Shown: positions 1 through 9,108 of the stretch, piece by piece
How the letters are laid out: every line of letters starts with the position of its first letter
How positions within the stretch are numbered: the first letter of the stretch is position 1
Assembly (NCBI GenBank): GCA_035524595.1
Contig: DATKOP010000007.1
Coordinates: 42,394 to 106,393 of the forward strand
Reading direction: 5' to 3'
Length of the DNA stretch: 64,000 bases
From: CAIKZZ01 sp035524595
Lineage (GTDB): Bacteria > Pseudomonadota > Gammaproteobacteria > Steroidobacterales > Steroidobacteraceae
Translations under genes and position numbers: made by a program
Notes under the pieces: generated by a model
What the model saw: the letters and a program-made list of their open reading frames with translations, nothing else
Databases searched by the model: none
What the model was told of the DNA's origin: nothing

Positions 1-368
1 TCGCCGCCTGCGGCGGCATCAAGACGAAGACGAAGATCATCGACGCCGCGCACCAGTCCATTCAGTCGCACACCCGCGACGTGTGCCTGCTGGCGGGCGC
101 GTTGCCGTCCGACTACGTCTACAACGAGATCGCCCGCATCAAGGCGACCAAGGGAACCTACGGAGGCACCGACGAGGTGCTCGCCGCGATCGCGGACGCG
201 GCGCGGCGGGTGGGCGCCGACGCGGTCATCAATCTGCAGGCGAGCCAGAAGTTCAAGGGGCCGTTGCCGTGGCGCGTGACGAGCCCGACCGGCGACGGCA
301 CGGCGATCAAGCTGACGCCGCAGTCACCGCCGCTCGACTGCGCGGCGATCGGCGGGAACACCGGCTGA
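1..368 (+). CDS. Putative lipoprotein, 5' end outside window (partial)
   Basis: The reading frame is open from the window edge (first full codon at base 3) and stops at 366-368. The visible start reads Ala-Ala-Cys-Gly-Gly, which fits the end of a lipobox, so the missing part would be only the signal peptide and the product a short lipoprotein of about 120 residues. A GADAVINLQ stretch is reminiscent of the small RcsF/YbjQ-type fold, in which such a segment precedes a beta strand; this likeness is weak. No neighbouring gene on this strand helps. Function is unknown. Confidence 0.55.
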   Translation, partial: AACGGIKTKTKIIDAAHQSIQSHTRDVCLLAGALPSDYVYNEIARIKATKGTYGGTDEVLAAIADAARRVGADAVINLQASQKFKGPLPWRVTSPTGDGTAIKLTPQSPPLDCAAIGGNTG

Positions 369-506
369 GCGCGGGCCGACCCCGCCCCGGCACGGTCGAG
401 CGCGACCCGAGTCGGAGCACGGCCGGCGGTCTTCGGACACGCTCGCGCGGGCGCGTCGAGCGCTGGCGCACAGGCCGCCAGATCGCCGGTAAGTGGCTGA
501 AAAGAC

Positions 507-582
507 TGGTGCCGGTGGAGGGACTTGAACCCCCGACCTCTCGCTTACGAAGCGACTGCTCTACCAACTGAGCTACACCGGC
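507..582 (-). tRNA. tRNA-Thr (anticodon CGT)
   Basis: Read on the minus strand, a 76-nt cloverleaf is complete, with encoded CCA at 507-509. The acceptor stem pairs 576-582 with 511-517, the anticodon loop is TTCGTAA (anticodon CGT, reads ACG), and the T loop is GGTTCAAGTCC-like. It sits between the lipoprotein gene and ispH in the same direction as ispH. The flanking stretch 369-506 shows no gene. Confidence 0.95.
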
Positions 583-651
583 GCGAAGGGCGGCGCAGTA
601 TACGGAAACACCCCTCCACCGGCAACGCGCCGGGACCGGGAGGACGGGCCC

Positions 652-1602
652 TCAGGCCGGCTTTTCCACGTCGCGCAGCGGGCGCGGCAGCGCAAACACG
701 ACGTGCTCGGTCCGTCCAGGCACCTCGATGGCGGGCTCGCCGCCCCATTCGCGCAGCCGGGTCACGACCTGCTGCACCAGGATCTCGGGTGCGGAGGCGC
801 CGGCCGTCACGCCGACGGCCTGCGCGCCCTCGAACCAGTCGCGCCGCAGGTCGTCGGCACCGTCGACCAGGAAGCCCGGCACGCCGCGCTTGGCGGCGAT
901 CTCGCGCAGGCGGTTGGAGTTCGAGCTCGAGCGCGAGCCGACGACGACCAGCACGTCGCACGCCTCGACCAGCGCCTTGACCGCGTCCTGGCGGTTCTGG
1001 GTCGCGTAGCAGATGTCCTCCTTGCGCGGCGAGGCGAGCCCCGGGAAACGCGCCCTGAGCGCCTCGACGATGCGCGCGGTGTCGTCCACCGACAGCGTCG
1101 TCTGGGTGACGAAGGCGAGCCGGGACGGATCGCGCACCTCGAGCCGGGCCGCGTCCTCCGGCGTCTCGACCAGGTAGATCCGCCCGCCCAGCGACTCGTC
1201 GAACTGGCCGGTCGTGCCCTCCACTTCCGGATGGCCGGCGTGGCCGATCAGGATCACCTCGCGCGCGTCGCGGGCGTAGCGCGTCACCTCCATGTGCACC
1301 TTGGTGACCAGCGGGCAGGTCGCGTCGAAGACGTCGAGCGCGCGGCGCGCCGCCTCCTGCTGCACCGCGCGCGACACGCCGTGCGCGCTGAAGATCACGG
1401 TCGCGCCGTCGGGCACCTCGTCGAGCTCGTCGACGAACACCGCGCCGAGCGCCCGCAGCCGCTCGACGACGTAGCGGTTGTGCACGACCTCGTGGCGGAC
1501 GTAGATCGGCGCGCCGAACAGGCTGAGTGCGCGCTCGACGATGTCGATCGCGCGGTCGACGCCGGCGCAGAAGCCGCGCGGGTTGGCGAGGTGGATCTTC
1601 AC
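652..1602 (-). CDS. ispH: 4-hydroxy-3-methylbut-2-enyl diphosphate reductase
   Basis: Last enzyme of the MEP isoprenoid pathway, a cytosolic [4Fe-4S] protein converting HMBPP to IPP and DMAPP. The protein is 316 residues, the normal length. It opens KIHLANPRGFCAGVDRAI, and the three cluster cysteines lie in PRGFCAG (C12), DATCPLVTK and DICYATQNR. The start is a GTG at 1602. Its GTGA overlaps the lspA stop by 4 nt, so the two are probably translationally coupled. It is the last gene of the murJ-ribF-ileS-lspA-ispH run. In E. coli fkpB lies between lspA and ispH; here it is absent. The C-terminus ends EKPA. Confidence 0.97.
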   Translation of the reverse strand: MKIHLANPRGFCAGVDRAIDIVERALSLFGAPIYVRHEVVHNRYVVERLRALGAVFVDELDEVPDGATVIFSAHGVSRAVQQEAARRALDVFDATCPLVTKVHMEVTRYARDAREVILIGHAGHPEVEGTTGQFDESLGGRIYLVETPEDAARLEVRDPSRLAFVTQTTLSVDDTARIVEALRARFPGLASPRKEDICYATQNRQDAVKALVEACDVLVVVGSRSSSNSNRLREIAAKRGVPGFLVDGADDLRRDWFEGAQAVGVTAGASAPEILVQQVVTRLREWGGEPAIEVPGRTEHVVFALPRPLRDVEKPA

Positions 1603-2156
1603 GGCTCGGCCGGCGGCGGCTCCGGGTCCGGCGCGCGCGCGCCGCGCGCGCGCCGCGACTCGAGCAGCGAGTCGAGGATCACGAGCCCGGCGCCGATCGT
1701 GATCGCCGTGTCGGCGGCGTTGAAGGCCGGGAAGTAGGCGCGCTCGAACCAGTGGAAGTGGATGAAGTCGACCACATAGCCGCGCGCCAGCCGGTCGATC
1801 GCGTTGCCGACCGCGCCGCCGAGTATCAGCGCGAGGCCGCCGGCCAGCAGCGCGTTGCCGGGCCCGCGCAGCCGCAGCAGCCAGGCGACGATGCCGACGC
1901 TGACCAGCGCCGCGAGCGCGAGGAACAGGTAGTGCTGCCAGCCCGAGGCCTCGCTCAGGAAGCTGAACGCCGCCCCCTTGTTGTGCAGCCGCGTGAGCTC
2001 GAGCACCGGCAGGAGCGCGCGGCGCTCGAACAGCTCGAAGCGGGCGACGACCAGGGCCTTGCTGGCCTGGTCGAGCGCGATCACGAGCGCGCTCAGCCAC
2101 AGCCAGCGCGCTGAGTGGCTCGCCGCCGCGCCCACGACCGGCGCCGGCTCGCTCAT
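1599..2156 (-). CDS. lspA: Lipoprotein signal peptidase (signal peptidase II)
   Basis: Inner-membrane aspartyl protease that cleaves the signal peptide of prolipoproteins before the lipidated Cys. It has 185 residues with four hydrophobic segments. Family signatures are NKGAAFSF and the two catalytic-Asp motifs GNAIDR and FNAADTAI. A Pro/Arg-rich tail after about residue 170 is a common non-conserved extension. The ATG at 2156 overlaps the ileS stop (ATGA) and its own stop overlaps the ispH start (GTGA), so the three genes form a tightly coupled unit. The many lipoprotein genes in this window are likely substrates. Confidence 0.97.
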   Translation of the reverse strand: MSEPAPVVGAAASHSARWLWLSALVIALDQASKALVVARFELFERRALLPVLELTRLHNKGAAFSFLSEASGWQHYLFLALAALVSVGIVAWLLRLRGPGNALLAGGLALILGGAVGNAIDRLARGYVVDFIHFHWFERAYFPAFNAADTAITIGAGLVILDSLLESRRARGARAPDPEPPPAEP

Positions 2157-4975
2157 GCGAACCTCCGCGTCTCGCCGGGGCCCTCGAGGTTGGCGGCGCA
2201 GCGCGCGCAGATCTGCGCGTGGCGCGGGTCGGCGCCGACGTCGGGCCTGAGGTGCCAGCAGCGCACGCACTTGCGCTCGGTGCTCGGCCGCACCGCGATG
2301 TAGACGCCGGCCTTGGCGACGCTCGGCGCGGGCGCGGCGCTCGCCGGCCGCGTGGCGGCGTCGTGCAGCCGGGCCTCGGACGTGATCAGCGCGAACCGCA
2401 GCTCGTCGCCGAGCGGTGCGAGCCGGGCATGCACGGCCGGCTCCGCCCAGACGTCGACCGCGGCATCCAGCGTGCCGCCGATCAGTCCCTGCACGCGCAG
2501 CGCCTCGAGCTCGCGCGCGACGTCGGCCTTGAGGGCGAGCACGGCGTCCCAGTCGACGCTGCTGGCGGCGGTCACCGGCGGCAGCACGTGCCACTGCGAC
2601 AGGAACACCGATTCCGGGCGGCCTGCGACCGCCGGCAGCGCCTGCCAGATCTCCTCGGCCGTGAACGACAGGATCGGCGCCAGCCAGCGCACCATTGACT
2701 CCGCGAGGTGCCAGAGCGCCGTCTGCGCCGAGCGCCGCGCCCGGCCACCGGCCGGGGTCGTGTACAGGCGGTCCTTGAGCACGTCCAGGTAGAACGCGCC
2801 GAGGTCGACGACGCAGAAGTTGTGGACCTTCTGGTAGATCAGGTGGAACTCGTAGCTGCGGTACGCGGCGACGACCTCCTGCTGCAGCGCGTGGGCGCGC
2901 GTGATCGCCCAGCGGTCGAGCTCGACGAGCTCCGTCGGCGGCAGCGCGTGCTCGGCTGGCGCGAATCCGGCCAGGTTGCCGAGCAGGAAGCGCACCGTGT
3001 TGCGCATGCGCCGGTACGAGTCGGAGGTGCGCTTCAGGATCTCGTCGGAGACGGCGATCTCGTTGGCGTAGTCGGTCGCGGCGACCCACAGGCGCAGCAC
3101 GTCCGCGCCCAGCGTGCCGATGACCTTCTGCGGCACGATCGTGTTGCCGACCGACTTCGACATCTTGCGGCCGGTCTCGTCCACGGTGAACGCGTGCGTC
3201 AGCACGCCGCGGTAGGGCGCGTGCCCGTGCATCGCCACCGAGGTCAGCAGCGAGGAGTGGAACCAGCCGCGGTGCTGGTCCGAGCCCTCGAGGTACAGGT
3301 CGGCGGGCGAGCGGATCTCCGGCCGCAGGTGCGCGACGCACCAGTGCATCAGCCCCGAGTCGACCCAGACGTCCATGACGTCGGTCGACTTCTCGTAGTC
3401 GGCCGCCTCGGCGCCGAGCAGCTCCTCGACCCTGAGATCGAACCAGGCGTCGATGCCGCCCTGCTCTACCCGTGCGGCGACGGCGTCGATCAGCTCGACC
3501 GTCCGCGGGTGCGGCGCGCCGGTCGCGCGATGCAGGAAGAACGGGATCGGCACGCCCCAGGTGCGCTGCCGCGAGATGCACCAGTCCGGGCGGCTCTCGA
3601 TCATGCTGTAGATCCGGTTCTCGCCCCAGCCTGGCGTGAAGCGCACCTTGCGGATCTCGGCGAGCGTCTGCGCGCGCAGGCCCTCCTGCTCCATGCTGAT
3701 GAACCACTGCGGCGTGGCGCGGAAGATCACCGGCGTCTTGTGGCGCCAGCAGTGCGGGTAGCTGTGGCGGTACGGGGCCTGCGACAGCAGCCGCCCGGCG
3801 GCCGCCAGCACCTCGATGACCCGCGGGTTCGCCTCGAACACCTGCAGCCCGGCGAACAGCGGCGTCGAGGCGACGAAACGGCCGTCGCCGCCGACCGGGT
3901 TGTCGACCGGCAGCCCGTAGCGCTGGCCGACGATGTAGTCGTCGAGCCCGTGGCCGGGCGCCGTGTGCACGGCGCCGGTGCCGGCCTCGAGCGTGACGTG
4001 CGTGCCGAGGATGACCGGCACCTCGCGCTCGTAGAACGGGTGCCGCAGGCGCAGGCCCTCGAGCGCCGCGCCGCTCAGGCGCGCGATCACGCCCGAGGCG
4101 CCGTAGCCGCCGCGGGTCACCAGCGCTGCGGCGAGATCGGCCGCCACCACCAGCGTCTCGGCGCCGGCGGCGCCCTCGGCGCGCAGCAGCACGTACTCGA
4201 GCTCGGGGTGCACGGCGACCGCCTGGCTCGCCGGCAGCGTCCAGGGCGTGGTCGTCCAGATCACGACGCTCGCCGCCGGCAGGTCCTCGGCGCCGACGCC
4301 GGCGCGCCGCCCGAGATCGGCGGCGTCGACGACCGGGTAGCGCACGTCGATGCTCGGGCTGGTGCGCTCCTCGTACTCGACCTCGGCCTCGGCCAGCGAC
4401 GAGCGGCAGTCGAGGCACCAGTGCACCGGCTTGTAGCCCTTGTAAATGTGGCCGCGCGAGTAGATCAGCGCGAAGGCGCGCAGCTGCGCGGCCTCGTAAC
4501 CCGGCAGCATCGTCAGGTACGGCTGCGGCCAGTCGCCCATGACGCCGAGGCGCTCGAAGTCGGTACGCTGCGCCGCCACCTGCTTGCCGGCGAACTCGCG
4601 GCAGGCGGCCCGGAAGGCCTTGGCGTCGAGCTTGCCGCCGACGCGGCCGTGGGTCTTCTCGATCTGGTGCTCGATCGGCAGGCCGTGGCAGTCCCAGCCC
4701 GGCACGTACGGCGCGTCGTAGCCGTCGAGGGTGCGCGACTTGACGACCACGTCCTTGAGCACCTTGTTGACCGCGTGGCCGATGTGGATCGCGCCGTTGG
4801 CGTACGGCGGGCCGTCGGCGAGGATGAAGGTCGGCCGGCCGCGGGCCGCGGCGCGCAGCTTCGGGTAGATCTCGCGGCTCTGCCAGAACTCGAGCCAGCG
4901 CGGCTCGCGCTTCGCGAGGTCCGCCTTCATCGGGAAGTCGGTCTGCGGCAGGTTGATCGTGTGCTTGTAGTCCAC
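2153..4975 (-). CDS. ileS: Isoleucyl-tRNA synthetase
   Basis: Class I aminoacyl-tRNA synthetase charging tRNA-Ile in the cytosol. It has 940 residues, as in E. coli. The nucleotide-binding HIGH motif is at residues 64-67 and KMSKS at 604-608. The C-terminal zinc ribbon carries CVRC and CARC pairs about 20 residues apart. The CP1 editing domain lies between the two signature motifs. It starts 12 nt downstream of the ribF stop and ends overlapping lspA, as in the usual gammaproteobacterial ribF-ileS-lspA order. Confidence 0.98.
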   Translation of the reverse strand: MDYKHTINLPQTDFPMKADLAKREPRWLEFWQSREIYPKLRAAARGRPTFILADGPPYANGAIHIGHAVNKVLKDVVVKSRTLDGYDAPYVPGWDCHGLPIEHQIEKTHGRVGGKLDAKAFRAACREFAGKQVAAQRTDFERLGVMGDWPQPYLTMLPGYEAAQLRAFALIYSRGHIYKGYKPVHWCLDCRSSLAEAEVEYEERTSPSIDVRYPVVDAADLGRRAGVGAEDLPAASVVIWTTTPWTLPASQAVAVHPELEYVLLRAEGAAGAETLVVAADLAAALVTRGGYGASGVIARLSGAALEGLRLRHPFYEREVPVILGTHVTLEAGTGAVHTAPGHGLDDYIVGQRYGLPVDNPVGGDGRFVASTPLFAGLQVFEANPRVIEVLAAAGRLLSQAPYRHSYPHCWRHKTPVIFRATPQWFISMEQEGLRAQTLAEIRKVRFTPGWGENRIYSMIESRPDWCISRQRTWGVPIPFFLHRATGAPHPRTVELIDAVAARVEQGGIDAWFDLRVEELLGAEAADYEKSTDVMDVWVDSGLMHWCVAHLRPEIRSPADLYLEGSDQHRGWFHSSLLTSVAMHGHAPYRGVLTHAFTVDETGRKMSKSVGNTIVPQKVIGTLGADVLRLWVAATDYANEIAVSDEILKRTSDSYRRMRNTVRFLLGNLAGFAPAEHALPPTELVELDRWAITRAHALQQEVVAAYRSYEFHLIYQKVHNFCVVDLGAFYLDVLKDRLYTTPAGGRARRSAQTALWHLAESMVRWLAPILSFTAEEIWQALPAVAGRPESVFLSQWHVLPPVTAASSVDWDAVLALKADVARELEALRVQGLIGGTLDAAVDVWAEPAVHARLAPLGDELRFALITSEARLHDAATRPASAAPAPSVAKAGVYIAVRPSTERKCVRCWHLRPDVGADPRHAQICARCAANLEGPGETRRFA

Positions 4976-4987
4976 TTCAGGGTCTCG

Positions 4988-5926
4988 TCAGGCGGCGCGG
5001 GCGGCAAGGATCTCACGGGCGCGGGTCGCGTCGGCATGCATCTGCACCACCAGCGCGTCCAGCGACGGGAACTTCTCCTCGTCGCGCAGCTTGGCGACGA
5101 AGTCGACCGACAGCCGGCGGCCGTACAGGTCGCCGTCGAAGTCGAACAGGTGGACCTCGAGCAGCGTCTCGCCGCCGCCGATCGTGGGCCGGTTGCCGAG
5201 CGAGGCCACGGCCGCGGCCGCCGGGCGCCCGTCGAGCCCGCCGACCTCCACCGCGAACACGCCGCCGAGCGGCGTCGCGCGGCGGTGCAGGCGCAGGTTC
5301 GCGGTCGGGTAGCCGAGCCGCCGGCCGAGCTGCTGGCCGTAGATCACGCGCCCGGTCATCGCGTACGGCCGGCCGAGCAGCCGCGCCGCGGCGGCGAGGT
5401 TGCCGGCGCCGAGCGCCTCGCGCACGCGCGTGCTCGAGACCCGGACCCCGTCGGCCGTGACGCTCGGCACCGCCACCACCTCGAAGCCGGCGCGCGCGCC
5501 GGCGGCCGCGAGCGTCTCGATCGTGCCCGCGCGCCGGCAGCCGAAGCGGAACCCCTCGCCGACCACCACGTGGCGCGCGCCGAGGCCGCGGCACAGCGTC
5601 TGCGCGACGAAGTCCTCCGCCGTCTGGTGCTGCAGCCGGGCGTCGAAGCGCAGCACGATCAGGCTCTCGACCCCGAGTGCCGCGAGCGCCGCGCACTTCT
5701 CGCCGAGCCGCATCAGCCGGGGTGGCGCCGCGGCGGCGTCGAAGTATTCGCGCGGGTGCGGCTCGAAGGTCAGCGCCGCGAGCCGCGCGCCGCTCGCGAG
5801 CGCGCGCTCGCGCGCGGCGCGCACCAGCGCCTGGTGGCCGAGGTGGACGCCGTCGAAGTTGCCGATCGCGACCGCCACGCCGCGGCCGTCGGTCCTGCAG
5901 TTGGTGAGTCCGCGGAAGAGGTGCAT
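4988..5926 (-). CDS. ribF: Bifunctional riboflavin kinase / FAD synthetase
   Basis: Makes FMN from riboflavin and then FAD. It has 312 residues. The N-terminal adenylyltransferase domain shows GNFDGVHLGHQAL, and the C-terminal riboflavin-kinase domain shows GRRLGYPTANL. An ATG at 5926 gives the usual N-terminus (MHLFRGL). It lies 35 nt downstream of murJ and 12 nt upstream of ileS, all on the minus strand. Its flavin products would also serve the ApbE flavin transferase and flavoenzymes elsewhere in the window, but that link is only metabolic. Confidence 0.97.
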   Translation of the reverse strand: MHLFRGLTNCRTDGRGVAVAIGNFDGVHLGHQALVRAARERALASGARLAALTFEPHPREYFDAAAAPPRLMRLGEKCAALAALGVESLIVLRFDARLQHQTAEDFVAQTLCRGLGARHVVVGEGFRFGCRRAGTIETLAAAGARAGFEVVAVPSVTADGVRVSSTRVREALGAGNLAAAARLLGRPYAMTGRVIYGQQLGRRLGYPTANLRLHRRATPLGGVFAVEVGGLDGRPAAAAVASLGNRPTIGGGETLLEVHLFDFDGDLYGRRLSVDFVAKLRDEEKFPSLDALVVQMHADATRAREILAARAA

Positions 5927-5961
5927 GGGTGCTTGCGATGCGCCGCGCCGAAAGCTTGCGA

Positions 5962-7518
5962 TTATACGGCCCGCAGGTCCCGGTACCGGAGGCCGGCGAG
6001 CCAGAGCACGAGGCCGTACACGGCGCCGCCACCCGCCACGCAGCCGGCGAGGTGCAGCACCCGCACCGGGGCGCGCCAGCCGGCCCAGTCGGCCCAGTGG
6101 CCGCCTGCCCACCACAGGAACGCCGCCATCGCCACGTTCGCCGCGAGCATCTGGCCGGCGAGCCGCCGCCACTGCGGCGAGGGCACGTAGACGCCGCTGC
6201 GCCTGAGGCCGCGGTACAGGAGCCAGGTGTTGACGTAGGCGCCGATGCCGGTCGCGAGTGCGAGCAGCGCGTGCGGCGCCGGCACGCCGAGCCGGCTGGC
6301 CGGGAACGCGACGCAGACGTTGAATGCCATGGTGACGATCAGCGAGATGACGCCGGCGCGCACCGCGGGGCCGACGATCTGGCGGGCGAAGTAGCCCGGC
6401 GCGAGCACCTTGACGAGGCTGAAGCCCATCAGCCCGAGGGCGTAGGCCATCAGCGCGATCGAGGTCATCCAGACGTCGTGCAGGTTGAAGCGGCCGTAGC
6501 CGTACAGCGTCGCGTTCAGCGGGCCGGCCAGCATGAACAGCCCGACCGCGGCCGGCAGCGACACGAGGCAGGTGAGGCGCAGGCCCCAGTCGAGCGTCGC
6601 GTTGAAGTGCGCCGGCGTGTCCTCGGCGTGGTGCGCCGACAGCCGCGGCAGGATCACCGTCGCGAGCGCGATCGAGAACACGCCCATCGGGAACTCCACC
6701 AGCCGGTCGGCGTAGTAGTTCCAGGAAATGCTGCCGGTCACGAGGAACGACGCGATCCAGGTGTCGAGCAGGATCGAGACCTGCGCGACGGATGAGCCGA
6801 AGATCCCGGGCAGCATCAGCCGGCCGACCCGGCGCACGCCCTCGTTCGCCCACGCCCAGCGCGGCCGCACCAGCAGCCCGAGGCGCGCGAGGCCGCGGAA
6901 CTGGGCGACCAGCTGCACGACGCCGGCGACGAACACGCCGATCGCGAGCGCGAGGCCGGGCTTCTCGAAGCGCGGCGCGACGAGCGCGGCGAACACGATC
7001 ATCACCACGTTGAGGATCACCGGGTTGAAGGCCGCAGTGCCGAACTTGCCGTAGCTGTTGAGGACGCCGGCGCCGAGCGCCGTCAGCGAGATGAAGAAGA
7101 TGTACGGAAAGGTCCAGTGCAGCATCTCGACGGCGAGGTCGTGGCGCGCGCCCGCGGCGTCGAAGCCGGGCGCGAACAGGTAGATGACCACCGGCGCGCC
7201 GATCACGCCGAGCGCGGTGACGGCGAGCAGCAGCAGGCCGAGCGTGCCGGTGACGCCGCTGACCAGCGCCTCGACCTCGGCCTGGCCGCGCTTCAGCCGG
7301 TACTCGGACACGAGCGGCACGAAGGCCTGCGAGAAGGCGCCCTCGGCGGTGATGCGCCTGAGGAAGTTCGGGATCTTGAAGGCCACCAGGAACGCGTCCA
7401 TGGCCGGGCTCGCGCCGAGCATCGCCGCGTAGACGGTTTCGCGGATGACCCCGGTGACGCGCGACAGGAGCGTCATCGCGCCGACGATCGAGGTGCTGCG
7501 GAGGAAGCCGCCCTTCAT
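5962..7518 (-). CDS. murJ: Lipid II flippase MurJ
   Basis: Integral inner-membrane protein of the MVF/MOP superfamily that moves lipid II across the membrane for peptidoglycan synthesis. It has 518 residues with about 14 hydrophobic helices. The N-terminus has the typical GAMTLLSRVTGVIRE segment, and the basic cytoplasmic loops expected of MurJ are present. It is the first gene of the minus-strand block and diverges from rpsT, an arrangement common in pseudomonads and relatives. Its promoter must lie in 7519-7668, where a GC-rich inverted repeat (about 7557-7578) is also present. Confidence 0.96.
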   Translation of the reverse strand: MKGGFLRSTSIVGAMTLLSRVTGVIRETVYAAMLGASPAMDAFLVAFKIPNFLRRITAEGAFSQAFVPLVSEYRLKRGQAEVEALVSGVTGTLGLLLLAVTALGVIGAPVVIYLFAPGFDAAGARHDLAVEMLHWTFPYIFFISLTALGAGVLNSYGKFGTAAFNPVILNVVMIVFAALVAPRFEKPGLALAIGVFVAGVVQLVAQFRGLARLGLLVRPRWAWANEGVRRVGRLMLPGIFGSSVAQVSILLDTWIASFLVTGSISWNYYADRLVEFPMGVFSIALATVILPRLSAHHAEDTPAHFNATLDWGLRLTCLVSLPAAVGLFMLAGPLNATLYGYGRFNLHDVWMTSIALMAYALGLMGFSLVKVLAPGYFARQIVGPAVRAGVISLIVTMAFNVCVAFPASRLGVPAPHALLALATGIGAYVNTWLLYRGLRRSGVYVPSPQWRRLAGQMLAANVAMAAFLWWAGGHWADWAGWRAPVRVLHLAGCVAGGGAVYGLVLWLAGLRYRDLRAV

Positions 7519-7598
7519 CAGGTCAGGGTCGAGAGGTGCATCGGCCGGGCACTATACCGGGCCCGGAGGCTCCGGGCCGGATCGCGCCGCCGACAAAA

Positions 7599-7627
7599 TT
7601 GACAGGATTTGCAATGATCAGCAAAAT
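7599..7627 (+). promoter_or_regulatory. Sigma-70 promoter of rpsT
   Basis: A perfect -35 TTGACA (7599-7604) is followed by a 17-nt spacer and a -10 CAAAAT (7622-7627, 4 of 6 matches). It lies 41 nt upstream of the rpsT start codon, in a locally AT-rich patch of an otherwise very GC-rich sequence. No other gene on this strand could use it. Confidence 0.75.
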
Positions 7628-7668
7628 AGTGGGCTCAGTTTCGAGTCCCCAATCCGAGGTCCGGTCCC

Positions 7669-7932
7669 TTGGCCAACATCAAGTCCGCAGAAAAGCGCGC
7701 CCGCCAGGCCGTCGTCCGCCGCGCGCACAACATGACGTTGCGCTCCAAGATGCGCTCGGCCATCAAGAAGGCGCGGGCCGCGATCGCCACCGGCGAGAAG
7801 GCCGGCGCCCAGGCAGCCGTCAAGGCCGCGGTGCCGGTCATCGACTCGATGGTCAACAAGGGCATCATTCACCGCAGCACGGCCGCGCGCCACAAGAGCC
7901 GCCTGTCGGCGCTCGTCAAGGCGCTCAAGTAA
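7669..7932 (+). CDS. rpsT: 30S ribosomal protein S20
   Basis: Primary 16S-binding protein of the small subunit. It has 87 residues, Lys/Arg/Ala-rich, beginning MANIKSAEKRARQA. The start codon is TTG at 7669, preceded by GAGG at 7656-7659. In E. coli S20 also starts at UUG and represses its own translation, so the rare start here probably reflects the same autoregulation (inference). It is monocistronic, divergent from murJ and convergent with obgE, with a hairpin terminator just after the stop. Confidence 0.98.
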   Translation: MANIKSAEKRARQAVVRRAHNMTLRSKMRSAIKKARAAIATGEKAGAQAAVKAAVPVIDSMVNKGIIHRSTAARHKSRLSALVKALK

Positions 7933-7974
7933 CCGCGCCGCCGCCCCCCCGGCGGGGGGAGGCCGCACGCCTGC

Positions 7975-8005
7975 GGGCCGGTCACTGACCGGCCCGTTGC
8001 GTTTC
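7975..8005. terminator. Bidirectional terminator between rpsT and obgE
   Basis: A 10-bp perfect inverted repeat (7975-7984 with 7986-7995) forms a strong GC stem, followed on the plus strand by the short T-containing tail GTTGCGTTTC. It sits between convergent rpsT and obgE and overlaps the obgE stop region. A second GC-rich repeat lies just upstream, around 7943-7960. The U-tract is weak. Confidence 0.6.
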
Positions 8006-9041
8006 AGGACTCGGCCTCCGGCGCCGCAGGCGCCAGCTCCTCGAGACGGCGCATCAGCGCCTCGGCCAACTCCCGGGTGCCGCTGCCGGTGGCGGCCGAG
8101 ATCCGGAAGGTCGGGCCCTTGAAGCGCAGCCGCCGCACGATCTCGCGGCAGCGGGCCTCCGCTTCCTGCGGCGGCAGCAGATCGATCTTGTTGAGCACCA
8201 GCCAGCGCTCGCGCCTGGCGAGCTCGCCGCTGAACTTCCTGAGCTCGGCGACGATCGCGCGCGCGTCCTTGACCGGGTCGGCATCCGGGTCGGGCGGCAG
8301 GATGTCGACGAGGTGCAGCAGCACGCGCGTGCGCTGCAGGTGCTTCAAGAAGCGGATGCCGAGGCCGGCGCCGTCGGCCGCCCCCTCGATAAGGCCCGGG
8401 ATGTCCGCCATCACGAAGCTGCGGCCGATGCCGACGCTGACCACGCCGAGGTTCGGGTACAGCGTGGTGAACGGGTAGTCCGCAACCTTGGGGCGGGCCG
8501 CGGACACGGCCCGGATCAGCGTCGACTTGCCCGCGTTCGGCAGCCCGAGCAGGCCGACGTCGGCGATCACCCGCATCTCGAGCCGCAGCGTCCGCTTCTC
8601 GCCCGGCAGCCCGGGCATCGACTTGCGCGGCGCGCGGTTGGTGCTCGACTTGAAGCGGGTGTTGCCCCAGCCGCCCTTGCCGCCGCGGGCGACCAGCACG
8701 GTGTCGCCGGCCCTGAGCAGGTCGCCGAGCTGCTCCTGGGTGTCGTCGTCGAGCACGGTCGTGCCGACGGGCACCGCCACGTACAGGTCCTCGCCGCCGG
8801 CGCCGGTGCAGTCGTTGCCGCTGCCGGCGGTGCCCGACTGGGCCTTGTAGGTCCTCTGGATGCGGAAGTCCGCGAGCGTGTTGATCCCCTGCTGGGCACG
8901 CAGGTAGACGCTGCCGCCGAGCCCGCCGTCGCCGCCGTCGGGACCGCCGAAGGGCACGAACTTCTCGCGGCGGAAGCTGGCGCAGCCGCGACCGCCGTGG
9001 CCGGCCTGGACCCGCACGAGCGCTTCGTCGACGAACTTCAT
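8004..9041 (-). CDS. obgE: GTPase ObgE/CgtA
   Basis: Essential ribosome-associated GTPase acting in 50S maturation and stress control. It has 345 residues. The N-terminal glycine-rich Obg fold covers about 1-158 and the G domain follows. G1 is GLPNAGKSTL, G3 is ADIPGLIEGA, and NKID is the G4 motif. The short C-terminal tail is acidic. Gene order rplU-rpmA-(GNAT)-obgE is the usual one except for the inserted acetyltransferase. A start at 9041 gives the canonical MKFVDEA N-terminus. Confidence 0.97.
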   Translation of the reverse strand: MKFVDEALVRVQAGHGGRGCASFRREKFVPFGGPDGGDGGLGGSVYLRAQQGINTLADFRIQRTYKAQSGTAGSGNDCTGAGGEDLYVAVPVGTTVLDDDTQEQLGDLLRAGDTVLVARGGKGGWGNTRFKSSTNRAPRKSMPGLPGEKRTLRLEMRVIADVGLLGLPNAGKSTLIRAVSAARPKVADYPFTTLYPNLGVVSVGIGRSFVMADIPGLIEGAADGAGLGIRFLKHLQRTRVLLHLVDILPPDPDADPVKDARAIVAELRKFSGELARRERWLVLNKIDLLPPQEAEARCREIVRRLRFKGPTFRISAATGSGTRELAEALMRRLEELAPAAPEAES

Positions 9042-9108
9042 GGCGACAGTCTAGCGCCGTCGGTGCGCACCGAACGCAGTCGCGGCCGGCGGCGGGCGGC
9101 GCGGGCGC

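Noticed and set aside
2708..6190. 1160-residue open frame on the plus strand across ileS and ribF
   Set aside because: It is the antisense shadow of two certain genes, rich in Arg, Ala, Val and Asp, with no domain. High GC suppresses stops in antisense frames.
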